Made by a program: the position numbers and the translations under genes | In this document: positions 52,088-61,630 of the stretch, piece after piece | How positions within the stretch are numbered: position 1 is the first letter of the stretch | Layout of the letters: each line of letters opens with the position of its first letter | The notes under the pieces: generated by a model | Database searches by the model: none | Told to the model about the DNA's origin: nothing | What the model saw: only the letters and a program-made list of their open reading frames with translations | Source of the DNA: Methylotuvimicrobium sp. KM2 | Lineage (GTDB): Bacteria; Pseudomonadota; Gammaproteobacteria; Methylococcales; Methylomonadaceae | DNA: 64,000 nt | NCBI RefSeq assembly: GCF_038051925.1 | Contig: NZ_CP150634.1 | Coordinates: forward strand, 930,001-994,000 | Direction of reading: 5' to 3'

Positions 52088-54761
52088 CGAATCCAAATCT
52101 GTCAAGGACGATGACAAGCCGGCGCGAACCAGTTTACAAGCATTGACGGCCGCGGCATTGATTTTGCCTGGACTGGCTCCGGCGGCGCAAGACAATGAGT
52201 TTACTTTTCAGTACGGTCGTTATGAAGAAAGCCGACGCGATTTGGGCGAAGTGACCAATTTGGATGGTGAGGTTGTTCTCAATAGAAGCCAATTCAAACC
52301 GATAACTGTCGATAGCCTGCAAACGACCGCAAATATTAGACTGGCCGACCGTATCAAATTCGCTTTCAAGTATGTACAAGATACCTGGTCCGGCGCCACG
52401 CCGGTGAGTACCGCACCGGCTACCCGTCAAGGCAATGTCGCGTTTGGTTCCGGCGCGACGATGGCAGGGGCTTCGCCGTTTTTAAATACGGGCGGGTCGG
52501 CTGCGGGTAGAGTCTTTTTTGACTCTCAGTTGAGGCCGATACGCACTAAGCTGGATAGGGACACTTTTCAAGTGCGTAGTCTCGGTGTCGATGAAAGAAA
52601 TGTTCATACGATGTCGGTTGCCTCTCCGGAAGTTCGCAAGGAAGGCAGTTTCAACCTGACTTATGAATGGGATGAGGCCACGGTCAGCGCGGGCGGCGGA
52701 TTATCGATCGAAAACGATTATGAGTCGCGCTTTGCCAATTTGGGCATGACGCTCGATTTCAATCAAAAAACGACTACGGTCAGCGGAGGCTTGAGCTATG
52801 CGAACAGCTCGACCTCGGCGCTGCTTAACCATGACGCGCAAAATTATATCAATACCAGCGCCTATGATGGCGCGTTGCCTGGGTTACAGCCCCGATACGC
52901 AAAGCTCGAAGCCGTTCCGTTCGGTCAAAATGTGCTGCGCGGCAAACGCGAGGATTGGACGGTCAATTTAGGCTTGACGCAAATTGTCACCAAAAGCGCG
53001 TTGGCTAAATTCGGTGCTAGCTACACCCGCAGTACCGGTTATTTGAGCAACCCATATAAAGCCGTCACGGCGATTTTTATCGACTCCAATGTGTCGGGAC
53101 AATGCGATTTTGGCTTGGATTGCCCCGCCGATGTACGATATGTGGGTCAATCGAAGGCCTTTTTGGAGCAGCGGCCGGAATTACGCAATCAATGGAGTTT
53201 CGATACAGGCTGGGTGCAATATATCAATCCGCTCGATGCGGCGCTGCATTTCGATTACCGGTTTTATTTCGACGATTGGGGTATCAATGCGCATACCTTC
53301 GATGCCGATTGGGTGCAGCCTTTGGGCTTGGGCTGGTCGGTCACGCCTCGGGTGCGTTACTATTCCCAAAGCGAAGCCGATTTCTATACGCCTTTCTTGA
53401 TAGCCGGTCCGTCTGATGATCCTGGCAACGCAAGGGATTCCCGCGATAACAGCAAGCTACCGACACAAACCTTTTCCAGCGATCACAGGCTTTCCGGCTT
53501 TGGCGCGCTGAGTGGCGGTGTGACGGTCAGTAAGCAATTCACTAAGGGTGTCAGACTCGATGCTTCCGTGGAATATTACATGCATCGCGGCGATTGGAAA
53601 ATCGGCGGTGGAGGCGAGCCGGCTTATGCCGATTTTAACTTTCTCGTCGCGAATGCCGAGCTCAATGTTAATTTTTCCGATTTGGGACGCAGTTTGACCG
53701 ATGATCATAGTCATCATCACCATAATATGACCGAGCACGAACCTCTCATGCCGGCCGGCTTGATGTGTACCGGGGGGCACATGCTTAATCAGGAAGGCGA
53801 CTTCATGGTGGGGTATGTGTATCAGTATTTACGGGAAACCGGCAATATGCTGAATCGAACCGGTAAAGCTGGCGATACGTCAATGGTCGCCAACGGTTAT
53901 CGAACGGTGCCGACCTTTCATGACATGCATATGCATATGATCGATCTAATGTATGCGCCGACCGATTGGTTTAATATCATGGTGATGCCGATGTTTATGG
54001 ATATGAGTATGAATCAACGGCCATTGACCGGTATTAATCCGCCGGTTAACGTAGGGGCAGACCACTTGCATGGCGGACATGAGGCCGGGGGTATTGGCGA
54101 TACCTTGATGTTCGGTATGTTTAAGCTGTTTAAGCATCGCGGTCACCATGTGAATTTAGGGATTGGATTTAGCGCGCCGACCGGCGATACCGACATTAAG
54201 CTCAATCGTCAACATACGCAAGACGGCGGTTTTATTCATTACCAAATGCAACTCGGTAGCGGGACTTGGGATTTTTTACCGAGTTTGACTTATCTCGGCC
54301 AGTACGACAAGTTATCGTGGGGCGCGCAAGCCAGCGGAACTGTCCGTATGCAGAATCAAAACTCATCCGGATATGCGCTGGGTAATATGTTTCAAGCTAG
54401 CGCTTGGGGTAGCTATAGTATTTTCAATTGGCTGTCCGGTTCCGTGCGTGGTGTTTATACGACCGAAGGGTCGATCAGCGGTCGATTCAATCCGATAGCG
54501 GGTAATTGCTCGGTAAACTATTCTAATGCTTCCGAGCCTTGCGATAACGTCAATCCGACAGGGTCCACATTGGATGACCCGCGAAACTATGGCGGTCGCT
54601 TTTGGGATGTCGGCTTCGGTTTGAATGTCGTAGTGCCGGGCGGTGAATTTTCCGGTAATCATTTAAGTGTTGAATGGCTGCAGCCCGTCCATGAAGATGT
54701 CAACGGTTTTCAATTAGAACGTAAGGGCTCTCTGTTTGCAACGTGGAGTTATATGTTTTAA
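52074..54761 (+). CDS. DUF3570 protein fused to a second outer-membrane-like domain
   Basis: 895 residues from a GTG, roughly twice the usual DUF3570 length. Residues 1-540 follow DUF3570 (SLQALTAAALILPGLAPAAQ start, YGRYEESRRDLGE, then beta-rich barrel). Residues 542-580 are His/Met-rich (HSHHHHNMTEHEPLMPAGLM, and MHMHM near 616). The rest (DFMVGYVYQYLRETG, MYAPTDWFNIMVMPMFMDMS, LGIGFSAPTGDTD) resembles the separate outer-membrane proteins labelled transporters near copper genes. No stop separates the parts. Metal binding by the linker is inference. Confidence 0.8.
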   Translation: MAVIDESKSVKDDDKPARTSLQALTAAALILPGLAPAAQDNEFTFQYGRYEESRRDLGEVTNLDGEVVLNRSQFKPITVDSLQTTANIRLADRIKFAFKYVQDTWSGATPVSTAPATRQGNVAFGSGATMAGASPFLNTGGSAAGRVFFDSQLRPIRTKLDRDTFQVRSLGVDERNVHTMSVASPEVRKEGSFNLTYEWDEATVSAGGGLSIENDYESRFANLGMTLDFNQKTTTVSGGLSYANSSTSALLNHDAQNYINTSAYDGALPGLQPRYAKLEAVPFGQNVLRGKREDWTVNLGLTQIVTKSALAKFGASYTRSTGYLSNPYKAVTAIFIDSNVSGQCDFGLDCPADVRYVGQSKAFLEQRPELRNQWSFDTGWVQYINPLDAALHFDYRFYFDDWGINAHTFDADWVQPLGLGWSVTPRVRYYSQSEADFYTPFLIAGPSDDPGNARDSRDNSKLPTQTFSSDHRLSGFGALSGGVTVSKQFTKGVRLDASVEYYMHRGDWKIGGGGEPAYADFNFLVANAELNVNFSDLGRSLTDDHSHHHHNMTEHEPLMPAGLMCTGGHMLNQEGDFMVGYVYQYLRETGNMLNRTGKAGDTSMVANGYRTVPTFHDMHMHMIDLMYAPTDWFNIMVMPMFMDMSMNQRPLTGINPPVNVGADHLHGGHEAGGIGDTLMFGMFKLFKHRGHHVNLGIGFSAPTGDTDIKLNRQHTQDGGFIHYQMQLGSGTWDFLPSLTYLGQYDKLSWGAQASGTVRMQNQNSSGYALGNMFQASAWGSYSIFNWLSGSVRGVYTTEGSISGRFNPIAGNCSVNYSNASEPCDNVNPTGSTLDDPRNYGGRFWDVGFGLNVVVPGGEFSGNHLSVEWLQPVHEDVNGFQLERKGSLFATWSYMF

Positions 54762-54765
54762 TTCT

Positions 54766-54814
54766 GCCCATCGTAGATCAAAATGGGGCCGAATTTTGAT
54801 CTGCGATGGGTATA
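54766..54814. mobile_element. MITE copy H (terminal repeats only)
   Basis: CCCATCGTAGATCAAAAT and ATTTTGATCTGCGATGGG form a hairpin with little between. It lies between the DUF3570 stop and apbE, and its right repeat contains the present apbE start codon at 54806. Confidence 0.7.
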
Positions 54815-55783
54815 CGGCAATTAAGTCCTGCTCTATTGCCACGCCCACTGAACTTCGATTTGAAAAAAACATCTCTACAATATTTTCGTTTCAACTTCAA
54901 AGCCATGGGGACGCCCTGCGAGATACAGTTGTTTGCTCGCTCGCGGCAGTCCGCCCAACAGGCAGCGAATATTGTCATCGCCGATGTGCAGCGTTTGGAG
55001 CGTTTATATTCGCGTTACCGTTCGGATAGTTTCTTATCCGAAATAAACCGTGCCGCCGCTCGGGCGGGATCGATAAGTGTCGATGACGAAACGGCCGGCT
55101 TGTTGAATTACGCACAAACCTGCTACGAACAAAGTGACGGCTTGTTTGATATCAGTTCCGGTATCTTGCGCAAGGCTTGGCGTTTCGACCGGAATATCTT
55201 GCCGGATGAGGGGCAAATTCAATCGCTATTGGATAAAGTCGGTTGGCATAAGATCGGCTGGCAGCCGCCGAAATTAAGTTTTTCTGTGTTCGGTATGGAG
55301 CTTGATTTCGGCGGAATCGTCAAAGAGTATGCAGTGGATCGCGCCGCCGGGTTATGCCAGCAGGCCGGCATCGAGCATGGTCTGGTCAATCTTGGCGGCG
55401 ATATTAAAATCGTCGGACCCCGTCCGGACGGTTCGCCTTGGCAAATCGGCATCGCGCATCCTCGGCGTAAAGGCGAGGTCATGCAATTATTGGGTTTGAC
55501 AGGCGGCGCCTTGGCGAGCAGCGGCGATTACGAGCGTTGTTTAGAAATCGCAGGTGAGCGTTATGGCCATGTTCTAAATCCTATAACAGGGTGGCCGGTG
55601 CGTTTTTTGGCCTCGGTCAGTGTCGTCGGCGACTTTTGCGTGGTTTCGGGCAGTGCTTCGACCATTGCGATGCTGAGAGAAGAGCAAGGCCCTGCCTGGC
55701 TAGAGACTTTGGGGTTGCCTTATCTTTGGGTCGATGTCAATGGTAACTCGGGCGGGCCGCTTATTGAAAAGTCTTCAGCCTAA
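54806..55783 (+). CDS. apbE: ApbE-family FAD:protein FMN transferase
   Basis: 325 residues. FKAMGTPCEIQLFARS, RYRSDSFLSEINR, LDFGGIVKEYAVDRAA, HGLVNLGGDIKIVGPRP, ASSGDYERCL and YGHVLNPITGWPV are the ApbE motifs. ApbE attaches FMN to Thr/Ser of partner proteins outside the cytoplasm. No signal peptide follows from this start, which lies inside MITE H. An in-frame TGA precedes it, so the original N-terminus may have been altered. It is the last gene of the redox cluster. Confidence 0.93.
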   Translation: MGIRQLSPALLPRPLNFDLKKTSLQYFRFNFKAMGTPCEIQLFARSRQSAQQAANIVIADVQRLERLYSRYRSDSFLSEINRAAARAGSISVDDETAGLLNYAQTCYEQSDGLFDISSGILRKAWRFDRNILPDEGQIQSLLDKVGWHKIGWQPPKLSFSVFGMELDFGGIVKEYAVDRAAGLCQQAGIEHGLVNLGGDIKIVGPRPDGSPWQIGIAHPRRKGEVMQLLGLTGGALASSGDYERCLEIAGERYGHVLNPITGWPVRFLASVSVVGDFCVVSGSASTIAMLREEQGPAWLETLGLPYLWVDVNGNSGGPLIEKSSA

Positions 55784-55870
55784 TGTTCATGAGGGCATGG
55801 CCATCGTCCCGGCAAATGAAAGTGCGAGGGGCGGCTGGGTGCGGTCACTCGCCCGACAGGACGCCGTAAA

Positions 55871-55940
55871 CCCAGCACCTAAATTCCATAGCCTATTGGC
55901 CATGATTGATTACATAGATAAAGATAATTTAGGTGCTGGG
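55871..55940. repeat. Inner palindromic element, free-standing copy
   Basis: CCCAGCACCTAAATT ends as in MITEs B, C and E, with a 6-bp internal duplication. The surroundings (GGCATGGCCATCGTCCCGGC at 55792, and a similar GGCCATCGCCCCGGC at 56100) belong to another repeat, so the inner element moves independently of the MITE ends. Confidence 0.65.
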
Positions 55941-56217
55941 TAAATACGTCCATGTAGGCTCGATGGCGGCAATCCCTGCCACCGACGCCTGCCGGTCGAG
56001 CAACCGCACCCGCTTCGGATCCGATATTGTTTTTCATATCGAAAAATTAGATAAGGGGTTCGTTTTGGCGAACTTTCTCAGTAACGTTCATGAATGTCCG
56101 GCCATCGCCCCGGCAAATGAAAGTTTAACCGCGTAGTTCGGATGGAGCGCAAGCGCAATCCTGGAGGTTCGAGGCCACGCAATCCGCGTACTCCGCCACG
56201 TTGGCCACACCTCATAC

Positions 56218-56478
56218 CTTCATAAAGGTAGTCGTTTTTTAGTATTCATCGTTCCTACGCTCTGCGTGGGAATGCATCCCGGGACGCTCTGCGTCCCCAG
56301 AGGTCGATAATCCCGACAAGAGCAACCAGCATTCCTAAAGTTTCTTTCCTCGTTCCCACCGCTCCAGCGTGGGAATGCATACCGATCTTGCCTCGGCTGA
56401 CAAGGTATGGGTTCCCACGGAGGACCGTGGGAACCAGACCCCCCCCATATCTTCATAAAGGTAGTCGTTTTTTAGTAT
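56218..56478. repeat. 28-bp direct repeats enclosing GTTCCCA-type palindromes
   Basis: CTTCATAAAGGTAGTCG and the following TTTTTTAGTAT occur at 56218-56245 and 56451-56478. Between them are three palindromic units of the GTTCCCACG/CGTGGGAAC type. The region between apbE and mltF (55784-56502) has no gene. Confidence 0.65.
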
Positions 56479-56502
56479 AAAATGAGTTGGTTTATCATGA
56501 GC

Positions 56503-57867
56503 TTAAACCGATTTCGATGATTCCGTTTTACGCAGCAGATCGTGATATAGCCGGATGCGGTCTATGTATTTAACCGAATCCTTGCCGGCCGCATAACCGT
56601 ATTTTAGGTTTTTGAAATGCCGCCTTTCCGACAGCAGCGGCAATACTTGTTTGATATCGGCCCAGACATTCGGGTTTTTGCCCATTTTTCTGGCCAGTTC
56701 GCGTGCATCGTACAGGTGGGCGATGCCGATATTGTAGGCGGCCATCGCGAACCAGATGCGGTCTTCTTCGGCAACTTCTTGAGGAATTCTTTTCAGCAAT
56801 TGCTGCATGTATTTCGCACCGCCCCGGATGCTTTGTCTGGGATTGAGCCGGTCATTTACGCCCAGCGATTTTGCGGTATTGTTGGTTAGCATCATCAAAC
56901 CGCGAACGCCGGTCGGGCTTTTCGCGTCAGGGTTCCATTCCGATTCGCCGTAAGCCTGAGTTGCCAGTAATGTCCATGGAATGTTGTAGTCGGCCGCGAC
57001 TTGTTTGAAATAAGATTTGTATTTGGGCAGGCGTTTTTTGACGCGTTGCAAAAAAACCGCCGCATCATGGTAGTCGAACAATTCGGCGTAGCCGTAATAG
57101 CGTTCGTTAATCGCTTTTAGCGTCGAGTCGCTTTGTATGCGCGCGAGCCAATTTCCTATGTATTGCCTGAGAGTTGAGGAATTGTTCGGCAATGCCCAGG
57201 CCAGTTTTTCTTCGGATAGCGTATAGGCGTTGATTAGATTAGGAAAATGCAGGCGGTTAACTGTAACGATATTCGATTCGACGACCGTGCAATCGACTGC
57301 GCCGTTGGCGACTTGTTCGAGAACTTGCTCGGTCGATAACGTCGTGGTGCTTTGCCATGATAGTTCAGGGTATTGCTGTCTGATTTCGGACAGTTTTTCA
57401 TCGCTACGGCTGTCGGCAATGACCAGCAGTGAATGATTCAGCAGGTCTTCGTTGGTTTTCGGCAGTTTGCCGCGTTTATTGCAGACGACTTGTTGTTCGA
57501 CGGTTTTGTAACTCGGCCCGTACTGGAAATGTTTCGCGCCGTATTCGCTAGGGGTCAATCCGGCCGCGGCGATATGGCCTTCGCCGGCGGCCAGCGCCGC
57601 CATGATGTCGAAAGTGTTGTCGTAGACCTTGTATTCGACGTCGATATTCAACGACCGCGCCAATTGTTGCGTCAGTTCGTATTCGAAACCTTGTTGCGTG
57701 GCGTCGTCGTGGTAATACGTCGTCGGCGCTTGGCGAGTCAAAACGATTAGCTTGCCTTTTTCGCGAATGTCTTCCCAGATACTAACCGGTTTTCGACTCA
57801 TGTCGGTGTCGTGAACCGGCAATTGGACGAATAGCGGGATGAACAACGCCTGTAGCTTCTTTTTCAT
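56503..57867 (-). CDS. mltF: Membrane-bound lytic murein transglycosylase F
   Basis: 454 residues. The first half is a solute-binding domain (GKLIVLTRQAPTTYYHD, YELTQQLARSLNIDVEY, AAGLTPSE). The second half is the SLT transglycosylase domain with LLATQAYGESEWNPDAKSPTGVRGLMMLT (catalytic Glu near 309) and MAAYNIGIAHLYDARELA. It cuts glycan strands of murein. No lipobox is evident. It shares strand and neighbourhood with tamB. Confidence 0.93.
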   Translation of the reverse strand: MKKKLQALFIPLFVQLPVHDTDMSRKPVSIWEDIREKGKLIVLTRQAPTTYYHDDATQQGFEYELTQQLARSLNIDVEYKVYDNTFDIMAALAAGEGHIAAAGLTPSEYGAKHFQYGPSYKTVEQQVVCNKRGKLPKTNEDLLNHSLLVIADSRSDEKLSEIRQQYPELSWQSTTTLSTEQVLEQVANGAVDCTVVESNIVTVNRLHFPNLINAYTLSEEKLAWALPNNSSTLRQYIGNWLARIQSDSTLKAINERYYGYAELFDYHDAAVFLQRVKKRLPKYKSYFKQVAADYNIPWTLLATQAYGESEWNPDAKSPTGVRGLMMLTNNTAKSLGVNDRLNPRQSIRGGAKYMQQLLKRIPQEVAEEDRIWFAMAAYNIGIAHLYDARELARKMGKNPNVWADIKQVLPLLSERRHFKNLKYGYAAGKDSVKYIDRIRLYHDLLRKTESSKSV

Positions 57868-57886
57868 AACAGTACCTTTAGAGTAA

Positions 57887-60800
57887 TCAGTCCTTTTCCA
57901 ACCGGTACTTCAAATCGATCCTTTGCGATTCTCCGGCACGGGTCTGCAGACTAAAATTTTGATTCAATTTTTGTTCCAAAATGATGGCATAGGTATTGGA
58001 AAATAGGCCTAATGAAAAACCTAGATATAAATCGGGATTAATGTATTTGCCGAGGCGCACGGCGGTGTCTTCGAGGCGCTGTGCTTCCTCGACCTCGAAT
58101 TGGTCGAATCCTAACTGGTTGCTGAGCCACGAAAGTTCGCCGGCTCCATAGTTAATCGCGGCCTTAGCCAGCATGTTGGCTTGCGATTCGCCGGTACGTT
58201 GTAACGACCGGCCGGTCAGCAGATAGGCGAGTGCATCGGATTCCGGCATCGGCGGTCGGCTCGATACTTTGGTTTGCGGCGATTTGGCCGGCCCGGTCAC
58301 AGTCAATACCGCAGTCACATCTTCGCCGGTGGCTTTGCGTGTCGCTTCGAAGTTTAGCCACGGATTGTCCACCGGTCCGTTGAATAAAAATTCGCCTTTC
58401 GCGATTGTCAAATCCTGGCCGTAAGCCTTGTATCTCGCATCTTTCATCGCGACCCGTCCGAGCATGCGTTGCGTACCGGGCGAGGAAGTATAACGCAGAT
58501 TGCCGGTCAGTCGGGTATCCATGCCGTAGCCGGAGAAGCGCGCCTGTTCGCAGAGCAAGATGCCGATATCGGTTTGCAGATTTAAAGCGGTTTTTTCTTC
58601 CTCGATAATTTCCCGGTTGATAATGATTTCATCGGCACTGGGCGCGATCGCGGTTTCCGGTAATTCGACCAGTTTCAACTCGGCGTTGTCGACGGTGACG
58701 TCGCCGGCGACTCGGATTACCGCTTCGCTTTGCTTGACCGTCAGGCGCGGTGAGATGCTGATTTCGGCTTCGGGAATTCGGGCTATTTCGAATTCGCTAC
58801 CGGTGATTGATAGCTCCGCCGGAAAGCCGGTTTCCGGATTCAGCTCGAAGGCGCCGTCGAGATAGAGGGAGCCTTTACCGGAGTCGATGCGTCCGGACAA
58901 GGCCAACTGTTCGGGCTGTCCCGGCTGCCCCGACAATCTGAGGTTGATGTTGTGCGGATGAATGCCGATTTCAGGTACATCGAGTTCGGTATTGCTGAGT
59001 TGCAGCAGACCGCTGATTTCCGGACGTTCGGTGTCGCCGGCAAGGGTCAGGTCGGCCGTGATCCGGCCTTTGAGGTTTTCGATATCCTGCACTAGCTGAT
59101 CGACCAGGTTTAAGTCGGCAATCGACGCTTGCAGGTTGCCTGTCAAAGACTGTGCTTTTGTTGCGGCGAGCGGTGCGGTTTTGATTTGCGCACTGATGAA
59201 GTCATGGCCGGTCAATCCGATGCGCAACTCGGCATCGAGTCGTTCGTCGCCGTATTGCGCTTTCATCCGAGTTTCGGACAAAGCAAAAATAAGGGGTTTC
59301 TTACCGTCTCGGGAAAGTTGTAGAGATGCATTTGCGACCGTGGCGTCGGCATCGGCCGTCAGGCGCGCGCCTCGTTTTAGTAATTTGGCGTTGGCATTGA
59401 GCGCACCGTCTAGGCTCATGTTTTCGGGCAACCACGGTTTAGCCGTGGCCAAATCGATACTGCGTAATTCGGCAGTGGCGTTCAGACGACGCTCGATCGA
59501 GCCGTCGGCGCTTAGGCAGATCGCCGCATCGGCTTGAATGAGGCAGTTTTCTGGCAGGTTGACACCGATATCGTCGCCGGCGAAATCCAGCCGAATCGGC
59601 CAAGACCGTTCGAGTTGCCATTGCTTGAGTTGCGCTGGGTCGATGTCGAGTCTTTCCAGTGTGGCAAGCCAGCGTTGCTTGCTAAAGTTGCCCGTCAGCT
59701 CGGTTTGAAGCTGTACGATGTCCGATATCAGCTTCGCGTCGAACCGGTGAGCGCTCAACGATCCCGAGCCTTGCAGCTTCAATTCATCGATCGCTTGCCC
59801 ATCCAACTCTAAGCCTTGCAGAACTAGGTCGAGTTTTGAGCGTTGGCCCAAGGCTTCGGCATAGTCGAGATTCAGCGTTAGCTGGCTGAATCTAAAATCT
59901 TGGTAATTGAGTTTATTGGCATTTAATTGAGCTTTGACGGCAGGGTCCAGGTAATTGCCACGAACGGTGCCTTTGCCCTTGATCGAGCCGGAAAGTCCCG
60001 GCCAAACCGCCGCGAGATTGGGCGCATCGATCGAAAAATCGAGATTGGAACGGGTTTCGGCCAGAATGCCGTCGGCCGTCAGGCGATTAGCGGACGATTG
60101 CAGCTGTAGTTGGTCGATTGTCAGGTGCTGTTCGGCGAAAGCGAGTTTGCCTCGACCTTGAATCGGGCTATCGAAAAGCGTGCCATGCAGTTTTTCGATC
60201 GTGAGCATGCCTGTCAATTGTTCTTCGGCAAAGCGTCCTGATGCCGCGGCTTGAAGATTGAGCGAGCCGCTGATGTCGGGCGTAAAATCGCCCGGATCGA
60301 GCCTTTGGGCATTCAGGTCCAGCGCGAAATCTATCGCGTCGCGCCACGAAACTTGGCCTTTCAGGTCCAACCGTCCTTGTTTCGGACGTAGAGACAATTG
60401 ATGTATATCGATCGCTTCGGTACTGCCTTGTCCGTTGAAAATTAGGTCGAACGGCGGCAATTGTTCCATTGCCAGCTTGGTATTCAATTCGATCCGGTAA
60501 TCGTCCAAGGTTCCGCTCAAGTCGAAACGGCCTTGTTCGGTTTCGACCTGGGGCGGGCCGGATAGCGGCCATTGCAGCTTTTTCCAATCGCCGGTTAAAT
60601 CGACGCTGATCGGTTCGTCTGACCACACAACACGGCCGGCAACGGTAAAATGGCCTTGTTTGGGCGCCATTTCCAGCCGTTCGAGCGTCAACGAATCGCT
60701 ATCGCCATAGCCTGCCAATTGCAATTCGAACGATTCCTGCTCGGCCGACAGTTGTGCGGCCAGATCGATGCGGTAATCATCCACGTTGCCGTCGATCGTA

Positions 60801-61630
60801 AACTCACCCTTAGGGCTTGCGATATCGGCTTTGCCGTCCAGCGGCCATTGCAATCGTTGCCAACGGCCGGAGACCGAAAAGGCCGGAACGCTGTCGGCCA
60901 AATTGAGCCGGGCTTCGTGATCTAACCGAAAAGGGCCTTCGGCGTGGCCCGTCAGCATGAGTTCGTTGAGCGTGCCCAGTGCGGTCATTTCACCGTCAAT
61001 CGACGGCGTTTCCGGAAGTTTCAATTGCCAGGCCAATTGCGCCGATAACGGAAAATCTGCTTGCAGTTCGACTTCCGCGCGTCCGTAAATGGCTGCCTCC
61101 GGCATTTCCAGCGCGAGGCCTTTCAGGCGCAACGTATTATCGATCAAGGCGGCGCGCAGACGAAAGCGGTCGATCATGATGTCTTGCTCGCCGCTTCGGT
61201 AACGTGTCGCCTGTAAGTCGATATCATCGATTAGGATAGCCAAAGGGATGTTCGGCATCGAAAAAGGCTCGTCATCTACGGGCTCGGGAGCCTCGCCCGT
61301 TATCTCGATTGATAAGCCGTTCGTTGCAAGCCTGCCGATATTCAGTGTGCCGCTCAACAAGGCCGATGGCTTCCAGCCGAAAACGAATGTGTCCAGCGTG
61401 ATCTGTTCGGTTTCGCTACGGTAGACGAGTTTGTTTAGGGTTAGCTCGCCAAGCAGCGTACCGTCGATGCGCTCCACTTCGGCATCGAGTTCGGCGACGC
61501 TTAACCCAGTTTGTATTAGCCAGCGGCTGCCCGGTTCAGTGCCGAGTATCGCCAACAGTGCGATCGGTAGACTAAACAGCACACCGATCAGTGTCAGCAC
61601 GAGCGCCTTGAAAAAAGCTTTTGCGGTCAC
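57887..61630 (-). CDS. tamB: Translocation and assembly module subunit TamB
   Basis: 1247 residues. N-terminal membrane anchor (ALVLTLIGVLFSLPIALLAILG), a very long repetitive beta-rich stretch, and the C-terminal TamB/DUF490 domain (GNLRYTSSPGTQRMLGRVAM, YLLTGRSLQRTGESQANMLAKAAINYG, GKYINPDLYLGFSLGLFSN). TamB bridges inner and outer membranes and moves phospholipid or assembly substrates with TamA. It overlaps tamA by 4 bp. Confidence 0.95.
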   Translation of the reverse strand: MTAKAFFKALVLTLIGVLFSLPIALLAILGTEPGSRWLIQTGLSVAELDAEVERIDGTLLGELTLNKLVYRSETEQITLDTFVFGWKPSALLSGTLNIGRLATNGLSIEITGEAPEPVDDEPFSMPNIPLAILIDDIDLQATRYRSGEQDIMIDRFRLRAALIDNTLRLKGLALEMPEAAIYGRAEVELQADFPLSAQLAWQLKLPETPSIDGEMTALGTLNELMLTGHAEGPFRLDHEARLNLADSVPAFSVSGRWQRLQWPLDGKADIASPKGEFTIDGNVDDYRIDLAAQLSAEQESFELQLAGYGDSDSLTLERLEMAPKQGHFTVAGRVVWSDEPISVDLTGDWKKLQWPLSGPPQVETEQGRFDLSGTLDDYRIELNTKLAMEQLPPFDLIFNGQGSTEAIDIHQLSLRPKQGRLDLKGQVSWRDAIDFALDLNAQRLDPGDFTPDISGSLNLQAAASGRFAEEQLTGMLTIEKLHGTLFDSPIQGRGKLAFAEQHLTIDQLQLQSSANRLTADGILAETRSNLDFSIDAPNLAAVWPGLSGSIKGKGTVRGNYLDPAVKAQLNANKLNYQDFRFSQLTLNLDYAEALGQRSKLDLVLQGLELDGQAIDELKLQGSGSLSAHRFDAKLISDIVQLQTELTGNFSKQRWLATLERLDIDPAQLKQWQLERSWPIRLDFAGDDIGVNLPENCLIQADAAICLSADGSIERRLNATAELRSIDLATAKPWLPENMSLDGALNANAKLLKRGARLTADADATVANASLQLSRDGKKPLIFALSETRMKAQYGDERLDAELRIGLTGHDFISAQIKTAPLAATKAQSLTGNLQASIADLNLVDQLVQDIENLKGRITADLTLAGDTERPEISGLLQLSNTELDVPEIGIHPHNINLRLSGQPGQPEQLALSGRIDSGKGSLYLDGAFELNPETGFPAELSITGSEFEIARIPEAEISISPRLTVKQSEAVIRVAGDVTVDNAELKLVELPETAIAPSADEIIINREIIEEEKTALNLQTDIGILLCEQARFSGYGMDTRLTGNLRYTSSPGTQRMLGRVAMKDARYKAYGQDLTIAKGEFLFNGPVDNPWLNFEATRKATGEDVTAVLTVTGPAKSPQTKVSSRPPMPESDALAYLLTGRSLQRTGESQANMLAKAAINYGAGELSWLSNQLGFDQFEVEEAQRLEDTAVRLGKYINPDLYLGFSLGLFSNTYAIILEQKLNQNFSLQTRAGESQRIDLKYRLEKD

